The translations under genes and the position numbers were made by a program. The notes under the pieces were generated by a model, which was given only the letters and a program-made list of their open reading frames with translations, had not been told where the DNA came from and did not search any database. Below are positions 1 to 6,665 of a stretch of DNA of 9,663 nt, one piece after another (positions within the stretch are counted from its first letter, which is position 1; every line of letters begins with the position of its first letter). This DNA is from Oceanospirillaceae bacterium (GTDB lineage: Bacteria; Pseudomonadota; Gammaproteobacteria; Pseudomonadales; Balneatricaceae), in the NCBI GenBank assembly GCA_003497765.1, contig DNNY01000069.1, positions 1 through 9,663 of the forward strand, read 5' to 3'.

Positions 1-386
1 ATGGCACCTCTCGCACTTGGGTTGAACAAACCGTTGCCCAAGGCAAAGATGTGATTTTAGAAATTGATTGGCAAGGGCGTGATCAAGTTTTAGCGTTATT
101 GCCTAAGGCCGTTGCCATTACTATTTTGCCGCCCTCAAAAGCCGCTTTACAGCAACGCCTAATGGAACGCGGCACAGACTCAGAAGCATCCATTGCCCAA
201 CGTATGGCGGAAGCCGAAAGTGAAATTAGCCAATATACTGGTAGCCATTATTTGCTAGTGAATGATGATTTTGCCCAAGCACTTGATGAACTTGCTGCTA
301 TATTTTCTGTTGAGCGCCTTAAAACCAAGCGGCAGAGCATAAAACATCAGCAATTATTGGCTGATCTCTTGTCAAATGATGGCTAA
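1..386 (+). CDS. gmk: Guanylate kinase, 3' part (5' end outside window)
   Basis: Guanylate kinase phosphorylates GMP to GDP with ATP in the cytoplasm, feeding GTP and, indirectly, ppGpp synthesis. The reading frame is already open at the left edge: the codons from base 3 read GTSRTWVEQTVAQGKDVI, which matches the GMP-binding region of bacterial Gmk. It continues into the family blocks LEIDWQG, ILPPSK and a long helix ending in the LVNDDF segment. About 127 residues are present. The family is usually a little over 200 long, so roughly the first 80 residues, including the P-loop, lie upstream. The GTG at 51 is an internal valine and not a start. The TAA stop is at 384-386, and rpoZ follows after 109 bases, the gmk-rpoZ order common in gammaproteobacteria. 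The identification is firm; only the missing N-terminus cannot be judged. Confidence 0.95.
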   Translation, partial: GTSRTWVEQTVAQGKDVILEIDWQGRDQVLALLPKAVAITILPPSKAALQQRLMERGTDSEASIAQRMAEAESEISQYTGSHYLLVNDDFAQALDELAAIFSVERLKTKRQSIKHQQLLADLLSNDG

Positions 387-398
387 ATTTTGTACACT
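369..398 (+). promoter_or_regulatory. Candidate sigma70 promoter for rpoZ
   Basis: A -35-like TTGTCA (369-374) and a -10-like TACACT (393-398) are separated by 18 bases. The -35 overlaps the last codons of gmk and the -10 lies just after its stop. This would start an rpoZ transcript with a leader of about 90 bases. The two boxes match the consensus at 5/6 and 4/6 positions, so this is suggestive only. rpoZ could equally be read from a gmk promoter. I saw no terminator between gmk and rpoZ. Confidence 0.35.
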
Positions 399-495
399 AG
401 CGCGTCCAAATCGGCATGTGCCCATAGTGTTAAGCAAAGATGTTATTGCAACCGGCACCCGCATTTAATTGAACTAATCATATTTAGGTAAAACC

Positions 496-822
496 ATGGC
501 CCGCGTAACCGTAGAAGACTGTCTGGAAAACGTAGATAACCGCTTTGAATTGATTATGGTGTCCGCCAAGCGCGCACGTCAGATCGCTACCGGTGGCAAA
601 GACCCTAAGGTCGAGCTAGAGAATGACAAACCAACGGTTGTGGCTCTACGTGAAATTGCTGAGGGTCATATCAATGCCAGCATTCTTGACGAACAGGAAG
701 AGCTGCAACAGCAGTTTGAAGAAGCGCAGCTTAGCCCTGAGCTCCTAGCCGAGACCACACAGACAGTGGCTGAAGCGGATGAAGAAGCTACGCCAAATAG
801 CCCAGATGTAGATGAAGACTAA
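496..822 (+). CDS. rpoZ: DNA-directed RNA polymerase omega subunit
   Basis: Omega is the small subunit that binds beta-prime, helps RNA polymerase assembly and, in E. coli, forms part of a ppGpp-binding site on the enzyme. The 108-residue product begins [20 protein letters not shown] and continues with [12 protein letters not shown] and a [13 protein letters not shown] block; these are the classic omega motifs, in order, within the first 56 residues. The ATG at 496 follows a modest AGGT Shine-Dalgarno (487-490). The protein is longer than the 91-residue E. coli form because the last 35 or so residues form an acidic, probably disordered tail ending in DVDED. The gene lies between gmk and spoT and is closed by a strong terminator at 900-938. 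Confidence 0.97.
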   Translation: MARVTVEDCLENVDNRFELIMVSAKRARQIATGGKDPKVELENDKPTVVALREIAEGHINASILDEQEELQQQFEEAQLSPELLAETTQTVAEADEEATPNSPDVDED

Positions 823-899
823 ACCTAAACCTGAAAAACTCAACTTCAGCAATATGACGCCACAGCAAATGAGTAAAAGGTAGTCATAATCGCATCTTT

Positions 900-938
900 A
901 AGAGCAGGCTGGACGAATTGTCCTTCCTGCTCTTTTTT
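900..938 (+). terminator. Rho-independent terminator after rpoZ
   Basis: The arms AGAGCAGG (901-908) and CCTGCTCT (926-933) pair perfectly, with one extra A-T pair at 900/934. Inside, GGAC (911-914) pairs with GTCC (920-923) around a GAATT loop; CT and TT form an internal loop between the two stems. The 3' arm runs into six T's (933-938). This is a textbook intrinsic terminator about 78 bases beyond the rpoZ stop and about 60 before the spoT start. It should reduce read-through from rpoZ into spoT, so spoT either has its own promoter or depends on incomplete termination. Confidence 0.85.
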
Positions 939-999
939 ATACACACAAACAAGACTTTTTCGGCTAATATACGTCTATTGATAGTGAGGAAATCTGACT

Positions 1000-3120
1000 A
1001 TGGTCGCCATAGAAGCCTTTACCAAAGACTTACAAGCCTATCTGAATGATGACCAGATCAACAAGATTAGGCGCGCCTACTACTACGCTGAACAAGCCCA
1101 TGATGGCCAGATGCGCAAAAGTGGTGAACCTTATGTTACCCACCCTCTAGCCGTAGCGCGTATCTTATCTGCCATGCAAATGGATCATCAAAGCTTAATG
1201 GCAGCACTTTTACACGATGTATTAGAAGACACCAAAGTGGATAAGTTGGCCATGCAAGAGCAATTTGGTGATACGGTAACTAGCCTCGTTGATGGCGTCA
1301 GTAAATTAACCCATCTTGAATTTAAGACCCGAGCTGAGAGTCAGGCCCACAATTTCCAAAAAATGGCCATTGCCATGGCCAAAGATATTCGTGTCATTAT
1401 CATTAAGCTAGCTGACCGCTTACACAATATGCGCACTATCAGTGCTATGCGCCCTGACAGCCGCCGCCGCATTGCCTTGGAAACTACGGATATTTATGCC
1501 CCCATTGCAGGACGCTTGGGTATGCATGATTTAAAGGTTGAGTTGGAAGATTTGGCTTTCGCTGCTTATCACCCAATGCGGCATAAGCATATTGCACGTG
1601 CAGTAAAGGTTGCCAGAGGTGAGCGTAAACAGTTAATGGAACAAGTCAAAGAGTCCCTCCAACATTGTTTGGATCAAGTGTCGCTTCCCGGCGTCATTAG
1701 TGGGCGACAAAAACACCTGGCTAGCATCTATAATAAGATGCAAGAAAAGAATAAGCCCTTCCGGGAAATCATGGATGTATTCGCCTTTCGGATTGTCACT
1801 GACAATGTCGATACTTGTTATCGAATTTTAGGTGCCGTTCATCACCTTAATATGTATCGACCTGTGCCCGGCCGCTTTAAGGATTATATAGCTATACCCA
1901 AAGCCAACGGTTACCAGTCATTGCATACCACTCTTTATCGTATTGGTTCTGGTGTCCACACACCTATTGAAATCCAAATCCGCACCAAAGATATGGATGA
2001 TATAGCCAACCATGGGGTGGCTGAACATTGGTTCTATAAAAGTCAAAATGAGCGCGCCCAAGGTGCTCATAACCGAGCTCAACAATGGGTCCAAGAGCTA
2101 CTAGAAATGCAAAAGCGTTCTGGTAATGCTATGGAATTTATTAACCATGTGAAGCATGACCTTTTCCCTGATGAAGTCTATGTCTTTACGCCCAAAGGTA
2201 TGGTCTTAGCCCTGCCTGCAGGTGCCACACCCGTGGACTTTGCCTATGCCGTGCATACGGATGTTGGTAACAGCTGTATTTCCTGTAAAGTAAACCGTCG
2301 CTTGGCACCACTTAGTTATCCTCTAGAGAGTGGCGATACCGTTGAAATACTCACCACCCCATCAGCCAAGCCTAATGTGCATTGGCTAAGTTTTGTCGCT
2401 ACCGCAAAAGCCAGTAGTAATATTCGCCATGCTCTGAAAAACCAAGCCACCGATGATGCAGTTAAACTGGGCCGTCGACTACTTAGTCAAGAGCTTGGCA
2501 ACCTAAAGCTGCAAATTGACGATATTGATAAAATGCGCCTTAACAGTTACTTAAAGCATAATAAGCTAGAGGCCTTGGATGATCTGCTGGCTAATATTGG
2601 TCAGGGTCGACAATTAGCCTATCTGGTGGCCCACGCACTGACCACCGAAAGTAATGATACAGCCCAACAAGAGCAGCATATGGGCTCCATGCAGATTCAT
2701 GGTACAGAGGGATTAATGGTGAAATATTCTAAGTGCTGCCACCCTATTCCTGGTGATTCCATTATTGGTCATATAAACACTGGTCATGGCATTGCTATCC
2801 ACCGCACCTTCTGCAAGAACATAAAAGATATTAGTAAAGACAAATCGAAAGTGATGCCTTTGATATGGGCGGACACTGGCGACCTGGAGTTTGACGTAAG
2901 CCTTGATATCGAAGTAACTGCCAGTCGAGGTATTATCGCCAGTATCGCCGCGGGGGTGGCACAAAATGATGGCAATATTGAAAAAATTGACGTCAACGAG
3001 AAAGATGCCCGTATTTCCAATGTGAATCTGAACCTAACGGTTCACAACCGGGTGCATTTAGCCCGAGTGATCAAATCTTTACGAACCTTGCCTGGTGTTA
3101 TTCGCTTAAGTCGTTGCTAA
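1000..3120 (+). CDS. spoT: Bifunctional (p)ppGpp synthetase/hydrolase, SpoT/Rel type
   Basis: SpoT makes (p)ppGpp from ATP and GDP/GTP and removes its 3' pyrophosphate, setting the stringent-response alarmone level. The 706-residue protein has the full RSH layout. An HD hydrolase domain spans about 25-180, with the metal-binding set H48, H72-D73 (LLHDVLED) and D139 (KLADRLHNM). A synthetase domain follows at about 235-345, with RFKDYIAIPKANGYQSLHTT (292-311) and EIQIRT (324-329). A TGS domain lies at about 388-450, a Cys/His segment KYSKCCHPIPGD at 575-586, and a C-terminal ACT domain at about 632-706. R292-x-K-D295 is the RXKD form typical of SpoT/Rel, unlike the EXDD of RelA, and the hydrolase residues are intact, so both activities are expected. 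The ATG at 1000 is preceded by GAGGA (986-990), 9 bases away. A TAATAT at 965-970 could be a -10 box, but I found no good -35. Confidence 0.96.
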   Translation: MVAIEAFTKDLQAYLNDDQINKIRRAYYYAEQAHDGQMRKSGEPYVTHPLAVARILSAMQMDHQSLMAALLHDVLEDTKVDKLAMQEQFGDTVTSLVDGVSKLTHLEFKTRAESQAHNFQKMAIAMAKDIRVIIIKLADRLHNMRTISAMRPDSRRRIALETTDIYAPIAGRLGMHDLKVELEDLAFAAYHPMRHKHIARAVKVARGERKQLMEQVKESLQHCLDQVSLPGVISGRQKHLASIYNKMQEKNKPFREIMDVFAFRIVTDNVDTCYRILGAVHHLNMYRPVPGRFKDYIAIPKANGYQSLHTTLYRIGSGVHTPIEIQIRTKDMDDIANHGVAEHWFYKSQNERAQGAHNRAQQWVQELLEMQKRSGNAMEFINHVKHDLFPDEVYVFTPKGMVLALPAGATPVDFAYAVHTDVGNSCISCKVNRRLAPLSYPLESGDTVEILTTPSAKPNVHWLSFVATAKASSNIRHALKNQATDDAVKLGRRLLSQELGNLKLQIDDIDKMRLNSYLKHNKLEALDDLLANIGQGRQLAYLVAHALTTESNDTAQQEQHMGSMQIHGTEGLMVKYSKCCHPIPGDSIIGHINTGHGIAIHRTFCKNIKDISKDKSKVMPLIWADTGDLEFDVSLDIEVTASRGIIASIAAGVAQNDGNIEKIDVNEKDARISNVNLNLTVHNRVHLARVIKSLRTLPGVIRLSRC

Positions 3121-3124
3121 AACT

Positions 3125-5221
3125 ATGACCAAGCCAGTGCCAGCAGCCGTTAGCCAAGCTATACCCTCAGTCACCAGCCTTAGTGGTGTTGGCAAGTCGC
3201 TAGCAGAAAAGCTAGCTAAAGTGCATATTCATGATTTGATCGATTTGTTATTACATCTGCCTTTACGTTACGAAGATAGAACTCGCACTGTCGCCTTAGC
3301 TCACCTTAAGCTTGGGCAAAGCTGCCTAATCGAGGCTGAAGTTATGGGTAGTGCCCTGCAAAGAGGCCGCCGCACCAGCTTACAAGTTCAATTAGAAGAA
3401 AATGGTTCGCGGCTCAATCTGCGCTTTATCCATTTTCATGCTAATCAAGCAAAAGCTTTTGTCAGAGGCAAACGCATACGCTGTTTTGGCGAAGTCAGAC
3501 CTGGCCCTCAGGGTTTAGAAATGGTGCATCCAGAGTATCGGTTATTTAATGATGCACCGCCGCCTTTGGAAGATAAACTAACACCAGTCTATCCCACTAC
3601 TGAGGGAATTAGTCAGGCACGTATGCGGCAGCTAGTTGGTCTAGCTTGGGAAGCTTATGCTAATAATACTCATTGGTTGCCAGAGTTACTCACTCAGACC
3701 ATTATTAAGCAATATGGCCTACCTCCCATTGTTGATGCTCTGCAACAACTTCATTTCCCTGCTACAAAGCAGGTTTTTGAGCTTAGTGAGGCTGCCTCCT
3801 CGCCGGCCTATCAAAGGCTAATTATTGAAGAATTACTGGCTCAGCAATTGTGTTTGCGCCAAGCTCGTGCCCAAGCCAGCCATAGTCCAGCACCTGCCTT
3901 TGTCGCCAATAGCACCAACGCTGACCAGCTTGGTCAGCAATTACCCTTTACCTTAACCAATGCGCAACAAAGAGTGTGGCAAGAAATCCAAACTGATACC
4001 CTACAACACAAACCCATGCTGCGCATGGTGCAAGGAGATGTTGGTTCTGGCAAGACCATAGTCGCTGCCCTTGCAGCCTGCCAAGCCATCGATAGTGGCT
4101 ATCAGGTAGTCATCTTAGCGCCAACGGAAATACTAGCCGAGCAGCATCTGCATAATTTTCAGCAATGGCTACAGCCCATGGGCATTGCTATTACTTGGCT
4201 AGCTGGCAAGCAAAAAACTGCAGAGCGTCGTGAGTCCCTAGCTGCTATTGCCGATGGCACAGCACAGGTGATTGTCGGCACTCATGCTGTATTTCAGGAC
4301 GCGGTTATCTATCATCAGTTGGGGCTAGTCATCGTTGATGAACAGCATCGTTTTGGTGTGGCTCAGCGTCAAACCTTATTGCAGAAGGCTCCGCCAGGCT
4401 CAACCCCTCACCAACTTATAATGAGTGCTACCCCGATTCCACGTACCTTAGCCATGAGTGCTTATGGTGACTTAGATCACTCCATTATTGATGAACTGCC
4501 TCCGGGTCGCAAACCCATCAATACAGTGGTGATTAGTAATAATAAACGCGATCAAGTGATTGCCCGGGTGGAAAGTGCCTGTTCAGCACAACAGCAGGTG
4601 TATTGGATTTGCCCACTAATCGAAGCTTCTGAAGAACTGCAATGTGAGGCCGCAGAGGAAACAGCAACCCAACTGACCCAAGCCCTACCAAGTTTAACTA
4701 TTGGTTTAGTGCATGGGCGTATGTCAGCTGATGAGAAAGCCAATATTATGGCGCGTTTTAAAACCGGAGAGTTAGATCTACTAGTAGCCACAACCGTTAT
4801 TGAAGTCGGCGTTGATATTCCCAATGCTAATTTAATGATTATTGATAATGCCGAGCGCTTGGGCCTTGCGCAATTACATCAACTACGTGGTCGTGTTGGG
4901 CGCGGTCAAGCCCATAGTTTTTGCTTACTTATGTACCAAACACCTTTATCCCGATTGGCGAGAGAGCGCTTGAATATTCTCCGGGAGTCCAATGATGGTT
5001 TTGTGATTGCAGAAAAGGACCTGCAGTTACGCGGACCAGGCGAGGTACTAGGTACCCGCCAAGCAGGCGCCATCAGTCTTCGCATTGCCGATTTGCTGCG
5101 TGATGCGCATTTGTTACCTAAGGTGCATAAGCTAGCCGAGTATTATTTGCAACACCCTCACCAAAGCCAAGCTCTGATACAACGCTGGATTGGTTCACGA
5201 CAAGAATATGTATCTGTCTAG
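3125..5221 (+). CDS. recG: ATP-dependent DNA helicase RecG
   Basis: RecG is a superfamily 2 double-strand translocase that remodels stalled forks, D-loops, R-loops and Holliday junctions during repair and replication. The 698 residues match the family length of about 690. An N-terminal wedge region (about 1-200) with SLSGVGKSLAEKLAK and HLPLRYEDRT precedes the two RecA-like motor domains. Visible motifs are Walker A GDVGSGKT (304-311), APTEILAEQH (332-341), the motif II box DEQH (405-408), SATPIPRT (434-441), VATTVIEVGVDIP (554-566) and QLRGRVGRG (586-594). The TRG region, GFVIAEKDLQLRGPGE onward (625-648), couples ATP hydrolysis to translocation. The ATG lies 4 bases after the spoT stop with no clear Shine-Dalgarno, suggesting translational coupling to spoT. 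E. coli has trmH in this position; here nothing intervenes. Confidence 0.97.
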   Translation: MTKPVPAAVSQAIPSVTSLSGVGKSLAEKLAKVHIHDLIDLLLHLPLRYEDRTRTVALAHLKLGQSCLIEAEVMGSALQRGRRTSLQVQLEENGSRLNLRFIHFHANQAKAFVRGKRIRCFGEVRPGPQGLEMVHPEYRLFNDAPPPLEDKLTPVYPTTEGISQARMRQLVGLAWEAYANNTHWLPELLTQTIIKQYGLPPIVDALQQLHFPATKQVFELSEAASSPAYQRLIIEELLAQQLCLRQARAQASHSPAPAFVANSTNADQLGQQLPFTLTNAQQRVWQEIQTDTLQHKPMLRMVQGDVGSGKTIVAALAACQAIDSGYQVVILAPTEILAEQHLHNFQQWLQPMGIAITWLAGKQKTAERRESLAAIADGTAQVIVGTHAVFQDAVIYHQLGLVIVDEQHRFGVAQRQTLLQKAPPGSTPHQLIMSATPIPRTLAMSAYGDLDHSIIDELPPGRKPINTVVISNNKRDQVIARVESACSAQQQVYWICPLIEASEELQCEAAEETATQLTQALPSLTIGLVHGRMSADEKANIMARFKTGELDLLVATTVIEVGVDIPNANLMIIDNAERLGLAQLHQLRGRVGRGQAHSFCLLMYQTPLSRLARERLNILRESNDGFVIAEKDLQLRGPGEVLGTRQAGAISLRIADLLRDAHLLPKVHKLAEYYLQHPHQSQALIQRWIGSRQEYVSV

Positions 5222-5442
5222 CAAACCACAAGTGTTATAGCTAATCCTCATTATAATGACTCAATAGTCATGATTTATGTCTCTTAAATAAAAATCTTTG
5301 CTAGATTAATCAAAGACTAGGAGAAATGAGTCCCAAAAAAGTGATGCACAAAATTATGTCGCATCTGAAACACAAATTTTGTTCTAATTAGCAGATATTG
5401 TTCCTAATAAGAAAAATATTTCTTATAGTAAATTTAAGGCAG

Positions 5443-5471
5443 TTTACATAAACAACTCTTTTAATTATTAT
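5443..5471 (+). promoter_or_regulatory. Likely sigma70 promoter of aapJ
   Basis: TTTACA (5443-5448) and TATTAT (5466-5471) each match the sigma70 consensus at five of six positions and are separated by the optimal 17 bases. Transcription would start near 5478-5479, giving a leader of about 95 bases before the aapJ ATG. This is the best promoter match I found in the window and fits a strongly expressed binding-protein gene. A sigma54 (-24/-12) motif was looked for in the gap and not found. Confidence 0.6.
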
Positions 5472-5478
5472 CAAACTA

Positions 5479-5517
5479 AGTAAGGTTTTTTTGCATTTAA
5501 TATTTATTGCCCTTACT
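5479..5517 (+). promoter_or_regulatory. Leader stem-loop at the predicted 5' end of aapJ mRNA
   Basis: AGTAAGG (5479-5485) is perfectly complementary to CCTTACT (5511-5517), enclosing an AT-rich loop of 25 bases. Its start coincides with the transcription start predicted from the promoter at 5443-5471, so the transcript would begin at or within a stem. Such 5' hairpins can protect mRNA from 5'-dependent decay. The palindrome TCACGTGA (5517-5524) immediately follows. The structure is inferred from complementarity only, and the large loop makes it only moderately stable. Confidence 0.35.
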
Positions 5518-5552
5518 CACGTGAATAAAACAATAACCGAAAAAACAAACTT

Positions 5553-5566
5553 AGCCTTAGGAGGCT
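5553..5566 (+). promoter_or_regulatory. Strong Shine-Dalgarno of aapJ inside a small hairpin
   Basis: TAGGAGG (5558-5564) is a near-perfect Shine-Dalgarno ending 8 bases before the aapJ ATG and decides that start. It is flanked so that AGCCT (5553-5557) can pair with AGGCT (5562-5566) around a TAGG loop, hiding half of the site in a 5-bp stem. The ribosome would probably open so short a stem easily, so any regulatory role is speculative. Confidence 0.5.
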
Positions 5567-5572
5567 TTTATT

Positions 5573-6607
5573 ATGAAATTAATTAGCAAGGTTTTCACCA
5601 GCTTGGCCATGACTGCCATGGCTGCTGGCGCTGCCCAAGCATCTACTCTTGATGATGTTCGTGCAGCAGACGAACTAAAATGTGTTGTATCTACTGGCAC
5701 AATTGGTTTTTCTTCCACTGACGCCAATGGCCGCTATGTAGGCTTTGACGTTGATTTTTGTCGCGCTGTAGCTGCTGCCGTTTTAGGTGATGGCGAGAAA
5801 GTTAAGTTTGTACCTGCATCCTCTGCAGTACGCTTTACTGTATTGGCTTCTGGTGAAGGTGATATTCTATTCCGTAACACCACTGAAACCATGGGTCGTG
5901 ACGCTGGTCTTCAAATGACCTTCTTACCTGTAACTTATTATGATGGGCAGGGCTTCTTGGCTCCAGCCGATTTAGGTGTTAGCTCTGCTACTGAACTTGA
6001 CGGTGCTTCTGTATGTATCCAAGTGGGTACTACTACTGAGCTTAACCTAGCTGACTACTTCCGTTCTAACGGCATGTCCTACGAGCCAGTACCAGTAAAA
6101 GACTTCGACGAGTCTCTATCTAACTACGCCGCTGGTCGTTGTGACGTACTAACTACTGACGCTTCTGCCTTGGCTTCTACTAAAGCTGCTTTGGAAGATC
6201 CAAGTGCTCACATTGTATTCCCAGAAATCATCTCCAAAGAACCTCTGGGTGGTGCTGTTCGCCATGGCGACGACCAGTGGGCTGACATTGGCAAGTGGGT
6301 TGTTAACGCTTTGATCAATGCTGAAGAAATGGGCATTACTTCTGCTAACGTTGCCGACTTAGTAGCTTCTGCTGATTCTAATGATCCTGGTATCAACCGT
6401 CTAATTGGTGCTGGCGCAGACACCAAAGACTTTGGTGCGCAGATCGGTCTAGATAAAGCTTGGGCTGTACGTGCAATTCAAGCTGTAGGTAACTACGGTG
6501 AGATCTTTGAGCGTAATGTAGGCGTTAACACGCCTCTTGGCCTAGCGCGTGGTACTAATGCACTATGGACTGATGGTGGTATCTTATATGCTGCTCCCAT
6601 TAGATAA
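5573..6607 (+). CDS. aapJ: General L-amino acid ABC transporter, periplasmic binding protein
   Basis: This is the solute receptor of an AapJQMP-type importer: it captures amino acids in the periplasm and hands them to the membrane permeases. The 344-residue product starts with a clear signal peptide: K2 and K6, a hydrophobic stretch, and an AQA|S cleavage site after residue 23. A family 3 solute-binding domain follows, beginning LKCVVSTGTIGFS (35-47), then GFDVDFCRAVAAAVLGD (57-73), LASGEGDILFRNTTET (91-106), SVCIQVGTTTELNLADYF (146-163) and GRCDVLTTDASAL (188-200). Four cysteines (37, 63, 148, 190) remain in the mature part and could form disulfides. The length matches the AapJ branch, longer than ordinary polar amino acid receptors. 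The ATG at 5573 has the strongest ribosome site in the window. Codon use (GCT, TCT, ACT, GTA, CGT) looks more biased than in neighbouring genes, consistent with high expression. The exact substrates cannot be told from sequence. Confidence 0.93.
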   Translation: MKLISKVFTSLAMTAMAAGAAQASTLDDVRAADELKCVVSTGTIGFSSTDANGRYVGFDVDFCRAVAAAVLGDGEKVKFVPASSAVRFTVLASGEGDILFRNTTETMGRDAGLQMTFLPVTYYDGQGFLAPADLGVSSATELDGASVCIQVGTTTELNLADYFRSNGMSYEPVPVKDFDESLSNYAAGRCDVLTTDASALASTKAALEDPSAHIVFPEIISKEPLGGAVRHGDDQWADIGKWVVNALINAEEMGITSANVADLVASADSNDPGINRLIGAGADTKDFGAQIGLDKAWAVRAIQAVGNYGEIFERNVGVNTPLGLARGTNALWTDGGILYAAPIR

Positions 6608-6619
6608 TTAATTTATCTA
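6601..6619 (+). promoter_or_regulatory. AT-rich stem-loop including the aapJ stop codon
   Basis: TAGATAA (6601-6607) pairs perfectly with TTATCTA (6613-6619) around TTAAT. The 5' arm contains the last aapJ codon and its TAA stop, so a terminating ribosome would cover this hairpin. It lies directly upstream of the much stronger stem-loop at 6623-6650. On its own it is weak and could be chance, but the tandem arrangement is notable. Confidence 0.35.
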
Positions 6620-6622
6620 TTA

Positions 6623-6650
6623 TTCTGGGGCGCCTGTTGGCGCCCCAGAA
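6623..6650 (+). terminator. Strong stem-loop between aapJ and aapQ (partial terminator or mRNA 3' stabiliser)
   Basis: A perfect 12-bp stem is formed by TTCTGGGGCGCC (6623-6634) and GGCGCCCCAGAA (6639-6650) around a TGTT loop. It begins 16 bases after the aapJ stop. The sequence after it, GTTTATGATT, is only a poor T-tract, so termination is probably incomplete. In binding-protein transporter operons, such intergenic hairpins commonly leave a stable, abundant receptor transcript and a smaller amount of full-length message. The hairpin is seen directly; its effect is inferred from that precedent. Confidence 0.65.
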
Positions 6651-6665
6651 GTTTATGATTAAAAA

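Larger units (their letters stand above)
5222..5572. other. AT-rich intergenic region between recG and aapJ
   Basis: This 351-base gap carries no reading frame resembling a gene. It is much richer in A+T than its flanks. By eye it holds short dyads: ATGACT/AGTCAT around 4 bases (5256-5271), TCTTTG/CAAAGA around 10 bases (5295-5316), an imperfect ATGC...GCAT dyad (5344-5364), ACAAA-T-TTTGT (5372-5382) and ATAAGAAA/TTTCTTAT around 4 bases (5407-5426). A promoter at 5443-5471 and the aapJ leader follow. I see no convincing intrinsic terminator for recG: none of the dyads is GC-rich or followed by a T-run. The dyads may be operator sites for a nitrogen- or amino-acid-responsive regulator, but AT-rich DNA produces such dyads by chance and I cannot assign one to a known factor. 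Confidence 0.6.

Noticed and set aside
854..883. Nine-codon frame (ATG to TAG) between rpoZ and its terminator, considered as a leader peptide
   Set aside because: It has no clear ribosome site, no run of regulatory codons, and lies after rpoZ instead of before a regulated gene. Chance is the better explanation.
2713..3020. Two minus-strand open frames of about 80 codons opposite the end of spoT
   Set aside because: They overlap the conserved ACT-domain coding region of spoT, have no recognisable protein features, and are best explained as antisense shadows.
4552..4824. Minus-strand open frame of 90 codons inside recG
   Set aside because: It lies fully opposite the conserved helicase motifs of RecG, and its product shows no family features.
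5256..5316. Dyads after recG considered as a rho-independent terminator
   Set aside because: The stems are short and AT-rich and are not followed by a T-run, so they do not meet the pattern of an intrinsic terminator.
5484..5496. Possible sigma54 promoter (GG ... TTGCA) before aapJ
   Set aside because: The GG and GC elements are 7 bases apart instead of the required 10, so the -24/-12 geometry does not fit.
6208..6426. Minus-strand open frame of 72 codons opposite aapJ
   Set aside because: It is fully opposite the strongly codon-biased aapJ gene and has no independent support.
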